From an uncultured Paracoccaceae bacterium (lineage in GTDB: Bacteria; Pseudomonadota; Alphaproteobacteria; Rhodobacterales; Rhodobacteraceae), in contig CAKZVL010000069.1 in NCBI GenBank assembly GCA_937922155.1, positions 1 through 33,528 on the forward strand: DNA of 33,528 bases. Reading direction: 5' to 3'. Below the pieces are notes generated by a model. It was not told the DNA's origin. It made no database searches and saw only the letters and a program-made list of their open reading frames with translations. Within the stretch, counting starts at the first letter, position 1; each line of letters opens with the position of its first letter. Positions 26,028-33,080 of the stretch are shown here, in pieces. The position numbers were made by a program, and so were the translations under genes.

Positions 26028-26747
26028 TCAGCTTGCCACGGCACGCAAGGCTTTGGCACGGGCGGGCGGAATTTTGGCAATCTCAACACCACAAAACACG
26101 TGCATGGTATTCATGTCACGATCAATCACCGCATGATCGCTGACCCAACCCCCCATCGACAAATAGCTGCGCAAAAGCGGCGGAACTTGCCCCATCGCCT
26201 TAGCATGATCATGCGCGCCCTTACTCAGGGCAAATGTTTGCACAGCTTTGCGGGCGATCTGATAGGAAGCGGGCGCTTGAAACCGATCCGCCAAAAGGCT
26301 GAACGCCGCCCGATGATCAGACGGGTCGCAGCCCTTAAAACTGGCACACCCAAACAGCATCGCAGCGCCCGCATCATCCACCATGCGCGTCAGCGCGCCC
26401 CAAGCCAAACGCACCACATCTGGATCGTTCACCCCGGGCAGCACACAAAACCGACCCAATTCCAACAAAGGGGCATCAACCCGAAGTAAGCATTTTAAAT
26501 CATAACGTTGCGCGGCATAACTCGCGTCCACGCCTTTCCCGTCGCTCATCATCAAAACACGAGAGGTCGCAACCAGACCATCAGGGCCTGCCACCATGAT
26601 ATGCGTGCAGCCATCATCAAACGGCTCCGCATCAATTCCCGGCCGTCCAAGGAAACAGAGATGACGCAATCTCTGACAGGCGTCCACGTCCTCCGCACTT
26701 TGGGCCAAGCGCACCCCGTATCGTCCTTTATGAAACGCAATCGTCAT
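26028..26747 (-). CDS. olsB: Ornithine N-acyltransferase, OlsB type (lyso-ornithine lipid synthesis)
   Basis: A 239-residue GNAT-fold acyltransferase that moves a 3-hydroxyacyl group from acyl carrier protein to the alpha-amino group of ornithine, the first step of ornithine lipid synthesis. VRLAQSAEDVDACQRLRHLC is the N-terminal acyl-ACP acyltransferase start. LLELGRFCVLPG is the E-L-G-R-x-C-V motif, and PPLLRSYLSMGGWVSDHAVI followed by DRDMNTMHVF is the closing block of the hemolysin/OlsB family. Ornithine lipids are typical of the Rhodobacterales. OlsA, which adds the second acyl group, is not next to it within this window. It is divergent from msrB, with uup downstream. Confidence 0.82.
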   Translation of the reverse strand: MTIAFHKGRYGVRLAQSAEDVDACQRLRHLCFLGRPGIDAEPFDDGCTHIMVAGPDGLVATSRVLMMSDGKGVDASYAAQRYDLKCLLRVDAPLLELGRFCVLPGVNDPDVVRLAWGALTRMVDDAGAAMLFGCASFKGCDPSDHRAAFSLLADRFQAPASYQIARKAVQTFALSKGAHDHAKAMGQVPPLLRSYLSMGGWVSDHAVIDRDMNTMHVFCGVEIAKIPPARAKALRAVAS

Positions 26748-26816
26748 TGTGCTGCACCTTGGCCTTTCGTGATCTGGGGCCTAGGTTATGGGGTAATCAG
26801 ACAAAGGAAAGACAAA

Positions 26817-27209
26817 ATGGATAAAGTCATCAAATCAGATGCCGAATGGCGCGCAGAATTGTCCGATCTGGCGTTCAAAGTGCTGCGCAAACACGGCACG
26901 GAACGTGCGGGCACGCATGATAACTTTCCAAAACAAGATGGCGTTTACCTATGTGCGGGCTGCGGCGCGCCCTTGTTCGAACAAGAGGCCAAGTTCGAAA
27001 GCGGCACGGGCTGGCCTTCGTTCTATCAGCCGATTGATGGTGAAATGGTCGGGGAACAGGCAGACAACAGCTTGTTCATGCGCCGCACCGAAGTGCATTG
27101 CAATCGCTGCGATGGGCACCTTGGTCATGTGTTCCCGGATGGACCAAAACCGACGGGCCTGCGCTATTGCATCAATGGCGTTGCGCTAAAATTCGAACCC
27201 GACGCCTAA
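26817..27209 (+). CDS. msrB: Peptide methionine (R)-S-oxide reductase
   Basis: A 130-residue enzyme that repairs the R-form of methionine sulfoxide. Zinc is held by Cys46/Cys49 (CAGC) and Cys95/Cys98 (CNRC). The catalytic Cys118 is in LRYCINGVAL, and GTGWPSF and GHLGHVFPDGP are family signatures. The position of the usual resolving cysteine beside GTGWPS is not a cysteine (T64), so another reductant route is likely. ATG 26817 has AAGGAA 7 nt upstream, and the family N-terminus begins there. It is a single gene that converges on bamE across 3 bp. Confidence 0.96.
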   Translation: MDKVIKSDAEWRAELSDLAFKVLRKHGTERAGTHDNFPKQDGVYLCAGCGAPLFEQEAKFESGTGWPSFYQPIDGEMVGEQADNSLFMRRTEVHCNRCDGHLGHVFPDGPKPTGLRYCINGVALKFEPDA

Positions 27210-27212
27210 GGC

Positions 27213-27671
27213 CTAGCTTTCGCCAAAGGCCCCTGTGGTATCGAAACGGCCAAGGTTGCCCAATAACTGTCGCAAGAACGTGCTGTCTTGAACAGGCGAA
27301 TCCGTGACGCGCCGCGACAGCGCCACAACTTGCCCGTCTTCTAGGCCAAAGCGTTCGATGTTGGACACAAGGCCATTACCATCAAAACTGATCGCAACGA
27401 CCTGGCGTTCTGTTTCTCGCGGCTCTAATGCACCAAAATGGCGGAACTGGCTTGCGACGTAGTAAAATCCGCTTTCGTTCAGAACCCCACCGGACGTAGG
27501 CGGTCCAACCGCTGCGATAACCGTTTCGCGGGTATCGACCCCAACGGACAACAGCGCCAAATCCTCTGGGATCGGCACATACCCGTGATTTCGGATCACT
27601 GGCGAACAGGCCGTAGCAAACGCAATCGCCGCGACCAGCACCATAGGGCGTGTCAGTTGGATAAGGATCAT
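27213..27671 (-). CDS. bamE: Outer-membrane assembly lipoprotein BamE (SmpA/OmlA)
   Basis: A 152-residue lipoprotein of the BAM complex that stabilises insertion of beta-barrel proteins. The signal peptide ends in lipobox ATAC with lipidated Cys22 (MILIQLTRPMVLVAAIAFAT-AC). The SmpA/OmlA domain follows: NHGYVPIPEDLALLSVGVDT, RETVIAAVGPPTSGGV and GFYYVASQFRHFGALEPRE, with the VGxP(T/S) turn typical of the family. Its divergent position relative to yceD-rpmF-plsX-fabH is the normal arrangement in Rhodobacteraceae. The first gene here (27671) and yceD (27761) share an 89-bp promoter region. Confidence 0.92.
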   Translation of the reverse strand: MILIQLTRPMVLVAAIAFATACSPVIRNHGYVPIPEDLALLSVGVDTRETVIAAVGPPTSGGVLNESGFYYVASQFRHFGALEPRETERQVVAISFDGNGLVSNIERFGLEDGQVVALSRRVTDSPVQDSTFLRQLLGNLGRFDTTGAFGES

Positions 27672-27760
27672 GGCCGCTCTGCCCTCTTGCTTTGGCGCGT
27701 TGCGCCTTTTAACGAGGTCTACATCATTGCGCCCCCGCTATTCAAGAATGGAACGTCCTG

Positions 27761-28309
27761 TTGGCTGATCTCCCCCGTGAAACCCTGCGCATTGCCGATT
27801 TGGCAAACAAAAGCGCGACAGACTTCGACCTCAAACCCGACGCAAACACACGCGCGACGATTTCGGATACTGTTGGCCTGTCAGCTATTCGTAAACTGAC
27901 ATTTTCAGGGGCCATATCACCCGAGGGCGCGCGCGATTGGGTCTTGACCGGTGACCTTGGCGCGACGGTTGTGCAGCCTTGTGTGGTGACACTTGAACCG
28001 GTGACAACCCGGCTGGATGAAAAAGTCTCGCGCCGATATCTAGCCGATATGCCCGATGTCGAAGGGCTGGAAATCGAAATGCCCGACGACGACACCGCCG
28101 AACCCATACCCGCAACCCTTGATCTATATGCTGTGTTGGTTGAGGCGCTGACGCTGGCCATCCCCATGTTTCCGCGCGTTGACGGTGCCGCCCTGGACAC
28201 CATCAGCGTTTCAGAACCCGGCGTGACACCAATGACAGACGATGATGCCAAGCCTTTTGCGGGTCTTGGCGCGTTGAAACAGGCGCTTGAAGATAAAGAG
28301 AAAAAATAG
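27761..28309 (+). CDS. YceD / DUF177 family protein
   Basis: A 182-residue protein that in other bacteria affects 23S rRNA and ribosome biogenesis; it is almost always encoded just before rpmF. PRETLRIADLANKSATDFDL is the N-terminal part, and WVLTGDLGATVVQPCVVTLE the conserved core with its single cysteine before T-L-E-P-V. The tail GLGALKQALEDKEKK is typical. No ATG exists in frame; the frame opens at 27713, and the likely start is TTG 27761 (CTG 27758 is possible). It is followed by a 162-bp leader before rpmF. Confidence 0.85.
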   Translation: MADLPRETLRIADLANKSATDFDLKPDANTRATISDTVGLSAIRKLTFSGAISPEGARDWVLTGDLGATVVQPCVVTLEPVTTRLDEKVSRRYLADMPDVEGLEIEMPDDDTAEPIPATLDLYAVLVEALTLAIPMFPRVDGAALDTISVSEPGVTPMTDDDAKPFAGLGALKQALEDKEKK

Positions 28310-28334
28310 AACTTGAGTTGCCACCACAAAAGGC

Positions 28335-28362
28335 TTGCGCCAAACAAGAATCGCAGTATGTT
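28335..28362 (+). promoter_or_regulatory. Possible rpmF promoter
   Basis: TTGCGC (28335-28340) and TATGTT (28357-28362) are 16 nt apart. Both match the sigma-70 consensus only in part. They lie just after yceD and about 110 nt before rpmF, so a transcript would have a leader of about 100 nt carrying the two hairpins described separately. Confidence 0.3.
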
Positions 28363-28388
28363 CGCGGCCTCTTTTACACCCTACTCGA

Positions 28389-28451
28389 CAGGGCCGCCAA
28401 TACGGCGTAGGACCCTGAAAGAGTTAAGTATCACGGGCCTAAACTTGGCCC
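28389..28451 (+). promoter_or_regulatory. Structured leader of rpmF: two tandem hairpins
   Basis: Hairpin 1 (28389-28417): CAGGG pairs with CCCTG, and inside it CGCC pairs with GGCG around an AATAC loop. Hairpin 2 (28435-28451): GGGCC-TAAACTT-GGCCC. Neither is followed by a T-run, so they are not obvious terminators. The second ends 20 nt before the rpmF ATG. They could be RNA structures that tune L32 translation or stability; this is inference from dyad symmetry alone. Confidence 0.4.
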
Positions 28452-28471
28452 CCGAATGAATAGGTTGCGAC

Positions 28472-28678
28472 ATGGCAGTCCAGCAGAACAAAGTCTCCAA
28501 ATCGCGCCGCAATAACCGTCGCGCGCACGACAGCCTCGTGGCTGACAACCCAAACGAATGCACAAACTGTGGTGAGCTAAAGCGCCCACACCATGTTTGC
28601 CCGTCTTGCGGTCACTATGCTGATCGTGAAGTAATCGCCCAATCAAACGAGATTGATCTGGACGAAGACGCGGCATAA
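28472..28678 (+). CDS. rpmF: 50S ribosomal protein L32
   Basis: A 68-residue ribosomal protein of the large subunit. [20 protein letters not shown] is the canonical basic start (usually MAVPKRKTSKSRR). A zinc-ribbon follows: Cys30 and Cys33 (CTNC), Cys43 and Cys46 (CPSC). All four cysteines are kept, so this is the zinc-binding (C+) form. The C-terminus is acidic ([10 protein letters not shown]). It lies between yceD and plsX, the standard order, and precedes plsX by 19 nt. Confidence 0.97.
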   Translation: MAVQQNKVSKSRRNNRRAHDSLVADNPNECTNCGELKRPHHVCPSCGHYADREVIAQSNEIDLDEDAA

Positions 28679-28697
28679 GCCCGGCGCGGGAGGCGGC

Positions 28698-29816
28698 ATG
28701 AGCCAAGTTCCGACACAAGACAACACCCAACCGGATAGGTCCGCCTATACGCTGTCCATTGATGCAATGGGCGGCGATTCTGGTGCAGAGGTTGTGGTTG
28801 CAGGCATCGTGAAATTTCTAAAAACGGAGCCCCGGGCAAGCATCATTTTGCACGGGCCCGAAACGGTCTTGAATACCGTCATCCAAAAACGCGGTATTTC
28901 GGATCGCGTCAAAGTGCGCGACGCGCGCGGCGTGATTGAAATGTCCGACAAACCCAGCCACGCGTTGCGCAATCGCAAAGACACATCCATGTGGTCTGCC
29001 ATCGAATCCGTTCGTCTGGGCGAGGCGGACGTGTGTATTTCGTGCGGAAACACCGGTGCTTTGATGGCGATGTCGATGATCAGCTTGCGAAAGGCTGATG
29101 GCGTGAACCGTCCAGCCATCGCCTGCCTATGGCCATCACGCAATCCGCAAGGGTTTAACGTGATGCTCGACGCCGGTGCCGATATTCGCGCCGATGAAGA
29201 TGACTTGCTGACATATGCTCTTATGGGCACATCCTATGCCCGCAACGGGCTGGACATATCGCTGCCGCGTGTGGGCTTGCTGAATGTCGGCACCGAAGAA
29301 CACAAAGGCCGCGCCGAATTGAAGGTCGCCCATGAGCTAATTTCGCGTTCTGCGGCCCGTGGTGAATATGACTACGTCGGTTTTGTCGAAGGTGGCGATT
29401 TGCCCTCCGACAAGGTAGACGTGATTGTCACAGATGGCTTTACCGGCAATATCGCGCTCAAAACCGGCGAAGGTACCGCCACGCTGATTTCAGAACTCCT
29501 GCGCAAAGCGTTCATGAACAATCCCTTGTCCCTGTTTGCCGCCCTTCTGGCACGCGGATCCTTGGGCAGATTGCGCAAACGGATCGACCCACGCCGTGTC
29601 AACGGGGGCGTCTTTCTTGGCCTTAACAAAACCGTTGTCAAAAGTCATGGCAGCGCCGATGCAACTGGCATTGCGGCTGCCCTGCATCTATCCTACCGCC
29701 TTGCCAAATCAGGTTTCTCTGACAAATTGGCCGCCCGGGTTGCATCTGCGGCGGCACTTGCGCAAGATGCCGCAAACGAAGATATGGCTGATCAATCGGC
29801 CCAGGGCGACGAATAG
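28698..29816 (+). CDS. plsX: Phosphate acyltransferase PlsX
   Basis: A 372-residue peripheral membrane enzyme that makes acyl-phosphate from acyl-ACP, the acyl donor for PlsY in phospholipid synthesis. LSIDAMGGDSGAEVVVAGIV is the universal PlsX start motif (DAMGGD). CISCGNTGALMAMSMISL, LLNVGTEEHKGRAELK and IVTDGFTGNIALKTGEG are further family motifs. ATG 28698 has GGGAGG 5 nt upstream. About 20 residues before the DAMGGD motif are extra and poorly conserved. It is followed by fabH after 8 nt, so fatty acid initiation and phospholipid entry are coupled. Confidence 0.96.
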   Translation: MSQVPTQDNTQPDRSAYTLSIDAMGGDSGAEVVVAGIVKFLKTEPRASIILHGPETVLNTVIQKRGISDRVKVRDARGVIEMSDKPSHALRNRKDTSMWSAIESVRLGEADVCISCGNTGALMAMSMISLRKADGVNRPAIACLWPSRNPQGFNVMLDAGADIRADEDDLLTYALMGTSYARNGLDISLPRVGLLNVGTEEHKGRAELKVAHELISRSAARGEYDYVGFVEGGDLPSDKVDVIVTDGFTGNIALKTGEGTATLISELLRKAFMNNPLSLFAALLARGSLGRLRKRIDPRRVNGGVFLGLNKTVVKSHGSADATGIAAALHLSYRLAKSGFSDKLAARVASAAALAQDAANEDMADQSAQGDE

Positions 29817-29824
29817 GATTTGGC

Positions 29825-30793
29825 GTGAAAAGAGCAGTCGTCATCGGCGTAGGCCACTATCTGCCCGAGCGGGTCGTCCCCAATTCAGAATTTGAAAAAA
29901 CGCTAGAAACAACCGATGAATGGATCAAGGCACGATCCGGCATCGAACGGCGCCATTTTGCGGCACCGGGTCAAGGCACGTCCGACCTTGGCGCAAAAGC
30001 TGCCACCGCCGCGCTCCGGCATGCGGGCATCGACGCGGGTGACATTGACGCAATCATCGTCGCAACCTCGACCGCCGATTACACCTTTCCCTCTGCCGCC
30101 ACCATGATCCAAGGCGCGATTGGCAACACCAACGCATTTGCCTTCGACGTTCAGGCGGTTTGCGCAGGCTTTGCCTATGCGCTGTCCACCGCCAATGCGA
30201 TGGTCGTATCTGGTCAAGCGACGCGCATTCTGGTCATCGGCGCGGAAACATTCAGCCGCCTCATGGATTGGACAGACCGCAGCACATGCGTTCTGTTTGG
30301 CGATGGCGCAGGTGCCTTGGTGCTTGAGGCGCAAGAAGGGGCCGGATCATCCGATGACCGCGGAATCTTGTCGACAGACCTCAACTCAGACGGACGCTAC
30401 CGCGACCTGCTTTACGTGGACGGCGGCGTTTCGACCAACACGACAGGCGTTCTCAGAATGGAAGGCAAGGAAGTGTTCCGCCACGCCGTCGAAAAACTGG
30501 CCGAAACAGCCCATACCAGCCTTGCCAAAGTCGGCCTTGGCGCAAACGACGTCGATTGGGTCGTGCCCCATCAGGCCAATATCCGCATCATTCAAGCGAC
30601 TGCAAAAAAGCTTGGCGTTGGCATGGATCGCGTTGTCGTAACGGTCCAAGATCACGGCAATACATCTGCCGCCTCGATCCCGCTGGCCTTATCGGTGGGC
30701 GTTAGTAACGGGCAGATCAAAAAAGGCGATCTTGTCGTGACAGAGGCGATTGGCGGTGGCCTTGCGTGGGGATCAGCCGTTATCCGCTGGTGA
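29825..30793 (+). CDS. fabH: 3-oxoacyl-ACP synthase III
   Basis: A 322-residue condensing enzyme that joins acetyl-CoA to malonyl-ACP, starting fatty acid synthesis. The Cys-His-Asn triad is intact: Cys113 in VQAVCAGF, His249 in VPHQANIRI and Asn279 in HGNTSAAS. TTDEWIKARSGIERRHF and FGDGAGALVLE are also conserved. The start is GTG 29825; MKRAVVIGVGHYLPE fits the family. It lies 8 nt after plsX. A fresh promoter and an ihfA leader follow. Confidence 0.97.
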   Translation: MKRAVVIGVGHYLPERVVPNSEFEKTLETTDEWIKARSGIERRHFAAPGQGTSDLGAKAATAALRHAGIDAGDIDAIIVATSTADYTFPSAATMIQGAIGNTNAFAFDVQAVCAGFAYALSTANAMVVSGQATRILVIGAETFSRLMDWTDRSTCVLFGDGAGALVLEAQEGAGSSDDRGILSTDLNSDGRYRDLLYVDGGVSTNTTGVLRMEGKEVFRHAVEKLAETAHTSLAKVGLGANDVDWVVPHQANIRIIQATAKKLGVGMDRVVVTVQDHGNTSAASIPLALSVGVSNGQIKKGDLVVTEAIGGGLAWGSAVIRW

Positions 30794-30830
30794 AAAGGCG
30801 GGATTTCTGAACCTAAACAAGTCCTTGAGG

Positions 30831-30860
30831 TTGACTCTGAATTTTGCGTTGGCCTATGGT
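30831..30860 (+). promoter_or_regulatory. ihfA promoter
   Basis: TTGACT (30831-30836, five of six to -35 consensus) is followed after 18 nt by TATGGT (30855-30860, four of six to -10). It lies 32 nt before the ihfA ATG, in the 98-bp gap after fabH, and so should start a short leader that includes the dyad at 30863. Confidence 0.55.
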
Positions 30861-30862
30861 CA

Positions 30863-30880
30863 CCGGATTAATGTATCCGG
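30863..30880 (+). promoter_or_regulatory. Dyad in the ihfA leader (possible operator or hairpin)
   Basis: A perfect inverted repeat CCGGAT-TAATGT-ATCCGG lies at 30863-30880, just after the predicted -10 element and directly before the GGGGGA ribosome-site region. It would sit at or just after the transcription start. It could be an operator or a small hairpin affecting translation start. IHF subunits are often self-regulated, but this dyad does not resemble the IHF site consensus. Confidence 0.4.
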
Positions 30881-30891
30881 GGGGATAGTAT

Positions 30892-31194
30892 ATGGCCGAA
30901 AAGACTTTAACGCGTTTGGACCTAGCGGAAGCTGTTCATTCACAAGTGGGATTGTCCCGCAACGAGAGCGCCGAATTGGTTGAAAGCGTACTTTCAGAAG
31001 TGTCTGACGCGCTGGTCCGTGGTGAAAGTGTAAAGATTTCATCGTTTGGAACGTTTTCGATTCGTGACAAATCAGCCCGCGTTGGGCGCAATCCAAAAAC
31101 CGGTGAGGAAGTTCCGATCAATCCGCGCCGCGTTTTGACGTTCCGTCCGTCCCACCTGATGAAAGATCGGGTCGCGTCCGGCAACAAAAGGTAA
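30892..31194 (+). CDS. ihfA: Integration host factor subunit alpha
   Basis: A 100-residue DNA-bending protein that pairs with Ihf[21 protein letters not shown] forms the dimerisation helices, and [20 protein letters not shown] the beta-sheet. [20 protein letters not shown] is the DNA-binding arm with the conserved proline that intercalates [18 protein letters not shown] matches the alpha subunit better than beta or HU. It has its own promoter and leader, and is followed after 12 nt by a MerR regulator, the usual ihfA neighbour. Confidence 0.95.
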   Translation: MAEKTLTRLDLAEAVHSQVGLSRNESAELVESVLSEVSDALVRGESVKISSFGTFSIRDKSARVGRNPKTGEEVPINPRRVLTFRPSHLMKDRVASGNKR

Positions 31195-31206
31195 GGATCC
31201 TTTGAT

Positions 31207-31791
31207 TTGGTAAAAAAAGCCCCAGATGCCTTTCGAACCATTTCTGAAGTCTCAGACGCCTTGGACACCCCAGCGCATGTGCTGCGGTTTTGGGAAAGCA
31301 AGTTTTCGCAAATCAAGCCAGTCAAACGCGCTGGCGGGCGGCGGTATTATCGCCCGGACGACATCAACCTGCTGAGCGGGATCAAAACAGTTTTGCACGA
31401 CCAGGGCATGACCATTAAGGGCGCCCAGAAACTCCTGCGCGAAAAAGGCGTGAAACATGTGGCCGCGATTGCACCCATCGTAATCACCGAAGCCGCGTCC
31501 AAGCCAAAACCAGCGGCCCGGAAAAAAACCAAAGCAAAGAAAGTCATCAAAGCCGACGTCGTGGAAGCGGTCGAAGAACCCATTATTGATGCACCAGCGG
31601 AACCAACGCCAGCACTCGATGTGGCACAACCTGACCTTCCGGCGCTTGATCTGCCTGAACCCGCTGTGCAACCCGGTGTGATGGCCGCTTTGGCAACCAT
31701 GGATCGCACCGCCCTGCGCGGTAAGTCTAGCAAGCTTGCCCCCATCGTTGCGCGCCTTCAAGATTTGCAATCGCGGATGTCAGCAGCTTAA
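31207..31791 (+). CDS. MerR family transcriptional regulator
   Basis: A 194-residue protein. The N-terminal winged helix reads [20 protein letters not shown] and then [20 protein letters not shown], the MerR DNA-binding signature (HVLRFWE, GGRRYYR). The second half is an alanine/proline-rich tail ([15 protein letters not shown] and beyond) with no metal-binding cysteines, so it is not a metal sensor of the classical type. The start is TTG 31207, with AAGGAT about 9 nt upstream; no in-frame ATG precedes the domain. This ihfA-merR pair is conserved in alphaproteobacteria, but the regulated genes are unknown. Confidence 0.88.
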   Translation: MVKKAPDAFRTISEVSDALDTPAHVLRFWESKFSQIKPVKRAGGRRYYRPDDINLLSGIKTVLHDQGMTIKGAQKLLREKGVKHVAAIAPIVITEAASKPKPAARKKTKAKKVIKADVVEAVEEPIIDAPAEPTPALDVAQPDLPALDLPEPAVQPGVMAALATMDRTALRGKSSKLAPIVARLQDLQSRMSAA

Positions 31792-31852
31792 GGCGATGTG
31801 GCGGCGATTCAGACTTGCTCCGCCCCGCTTTTCCGCTAAACACACCCGCAGT

Positions 31853-31929
31853 CGGGCTATAGCGCAGCCTGGTAGCGCGTCCGTCTGGGGGACGGAAGGT
31901 CGCAGGTTCGAGTCCTGCTAGCCCGACCA
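31853..31929 (+). tRNA. tRNA-Pro (anticodon GGG)
   Basis: A 77-nt cloverleaf whose acceptor arms CGGGCTA (31853-31859) and TAGCCCG (31919-31925) pair perfectly, followed by an encoded ACCA end. The D arm is GCGCAGCCTGGTAGCGC. The anticodon stem TCCGT/ACGGA holds the loop CTGGGGG with anticodon GGG, reading CCC/CCU. The T arm is GCAGG-TTCGAGT-CCTGC. The C1 at the acceptor end matches tRNA-Pro. It is a single tRNA with its own terminator. Confidence 0.97.
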
Positions 31930-31937
31930 ACATCAAC

Positions 31938-31975
31938 CGCCCGTTTGCGTAAACGAACGCAGCGGGCGTTTTGTT
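31938..31975 (+). terminator. Rho-independent terminator of tRNA-Pro
   Basis: CGCCCG (31938-31943) pairs with CGGGCG (31963-31968) and, inside, GCGT pairs with ACGC around an AAACGA loop. TTTTGTT follows. It starts 9 nt after the tRNA and ends 17 nt before the next gene, so dcd needs either read-through or a promoter of its own; no clear one is seen. Confidence 0.75.
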
Positions 31976-31991
31976 ATCGAAAGGGATAACG

Positions 31992-33080
31992 ATGCCCAAT
32001 GCCGGTGTGCTTGCCGACCATCAGATCAAGGACTTGCTATCCAAGGGCGCGATTTCTGCGGCACAGGCGATTGCGGATGGTCAAATTCAGCCCGCCTCGC
32101 TTGATCTGCGGTTGGGTTCCAAAGCGTTTCGCGTCCGCGCATCCTTCCTGCCTGGCCAGCAACGCACGGTAGCTGAACGGCTCAAAGATTTTCAAATGCA
32201 TGAGGTCGACCTGACCGAAGGTGCCGTTTTGGAAAAAGGCTGCGTTTACGTCGTCCCCTTACAAGAATCTTTGGCGCTACCCGCTGGCATGACAGCCGCC
32301 GCCAGCGCAAAATCCTCCATCGGGCGTCTTGACCTGCTCACCCGGATCATCACCGACCACGGCGTCGAATTTGACAGGGTGCCCGAAGGATACAAAGGCC
32401 CGCTATTCGTCGAAATCTGCCCGCGCTCCTTTTCCGTCGTCGCCTGCGAAGGGCAGATGTTAAACCAAATCATCTTTCGCAATGGCCGCACACGGATGAG
32501 CGATGACGCCCTCAGCGCCCTGCACGCAAAAACCCCTATCGTCGATGGCGACGCGGTAATTTCAGACGGGCTTGGCTTTTCCGTTGATCTGCGCCCGGCC
32601 CAAGGCACGCTTGTGGGCTATCGCGCCAAACCACACACCGGCGTCATAGACCTTGCCCAATTAGCCCATTATGATCCGGCCGAATTCTGGGAAGAAGTGC
32701 ACACAGACAAAGGCTGGATCATCCTTGACCCCGGCGCCTTCTATATTCTGGTCAGCCGTGAGGCGATTGTCATCCCGCCAATGCAAGCCGCCGAAATGGC
32801 CCCCTATCTGGCGATGGTCGGGGAATTTCGCGTGCATTACGCCGGCTTCTTTGACCCCGGCTTTGGATACGCCCAAGCCGGCGGAACCGGCTCGCGCGGC
32901 GTGCTAGAGGTACGCTGCCACGAAGCACCCTTCGTCCTTGAACACGGCCAGATCGTTGGGCGGCTCGTTTATGAACATATGTCCGACGCCCCCGCTGCCC
33001 TTTATGGCGCAGACATCAAATCGAATTATCAAGGTCAGGGGCTAAAGCTGTCAAAACACTTTGCCGCGCCCAAGGACTAG
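31992..33080 (+). CDS. dcd: Two-domain dCTP deaminase-family protein (dUTPase fold, tandem)
   Basis: A 362-residue protein, about twice the length of ordinary dCTP deaminase (about 190). Each half carries one dUTPase-like fold. The N half has QPASLDLRLGSKAFRVRA, AAASAKSSIGR (103-113), GVEFDRVPEGYKGPLFVEI (with E141) and QMLNQIIF. The C half has VHYAGFFDPGFGY (281-293), GVLEVRCHEAPF (E306) and GQIVGRLVYE. Such long forms are known in alphaproteobacteria and are annotated as 2'-deoxycytidine 5'-triphosphate deaminase. Which half is catalytic is not clear from sequence. ATG 31992 is preceded by AAGGGA. The last base triplet TAG lies in the CTAG target of an inserted element. Confidence 0.85.
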   Translation: MPNAGVLADHQIKDLLSKGAISAAQAIADGQIQPASLDLRLGSKAFRVRASFLPGQQRTVAERLKDFQMHEVDLTEGAVLEKGCVYVVPLQESLALPAGMTAAASAKSSIGRLDLLTRIITDHGVEFDRVPEGYKGPLFVEICPRSFSVVACEGQMLNQIIFRNGRTRMSDDALSALHAKTPIVDGDAVISDGLGFSVDLRPAQGTLVGYRAKPHTGVIDLAQLAHYDPAEFWEEVHTDKGWIILDPGAFYILVSREAIVIPPMQAAEMAPYLAMVGEFRVHYAGFFDPGFGYAQAGGTGSRGVLEVRCHEAPFVLEHGQIVGRLVYEHMSDAPAALYGADIKSNYQGQGLKLSKHFAAPKD

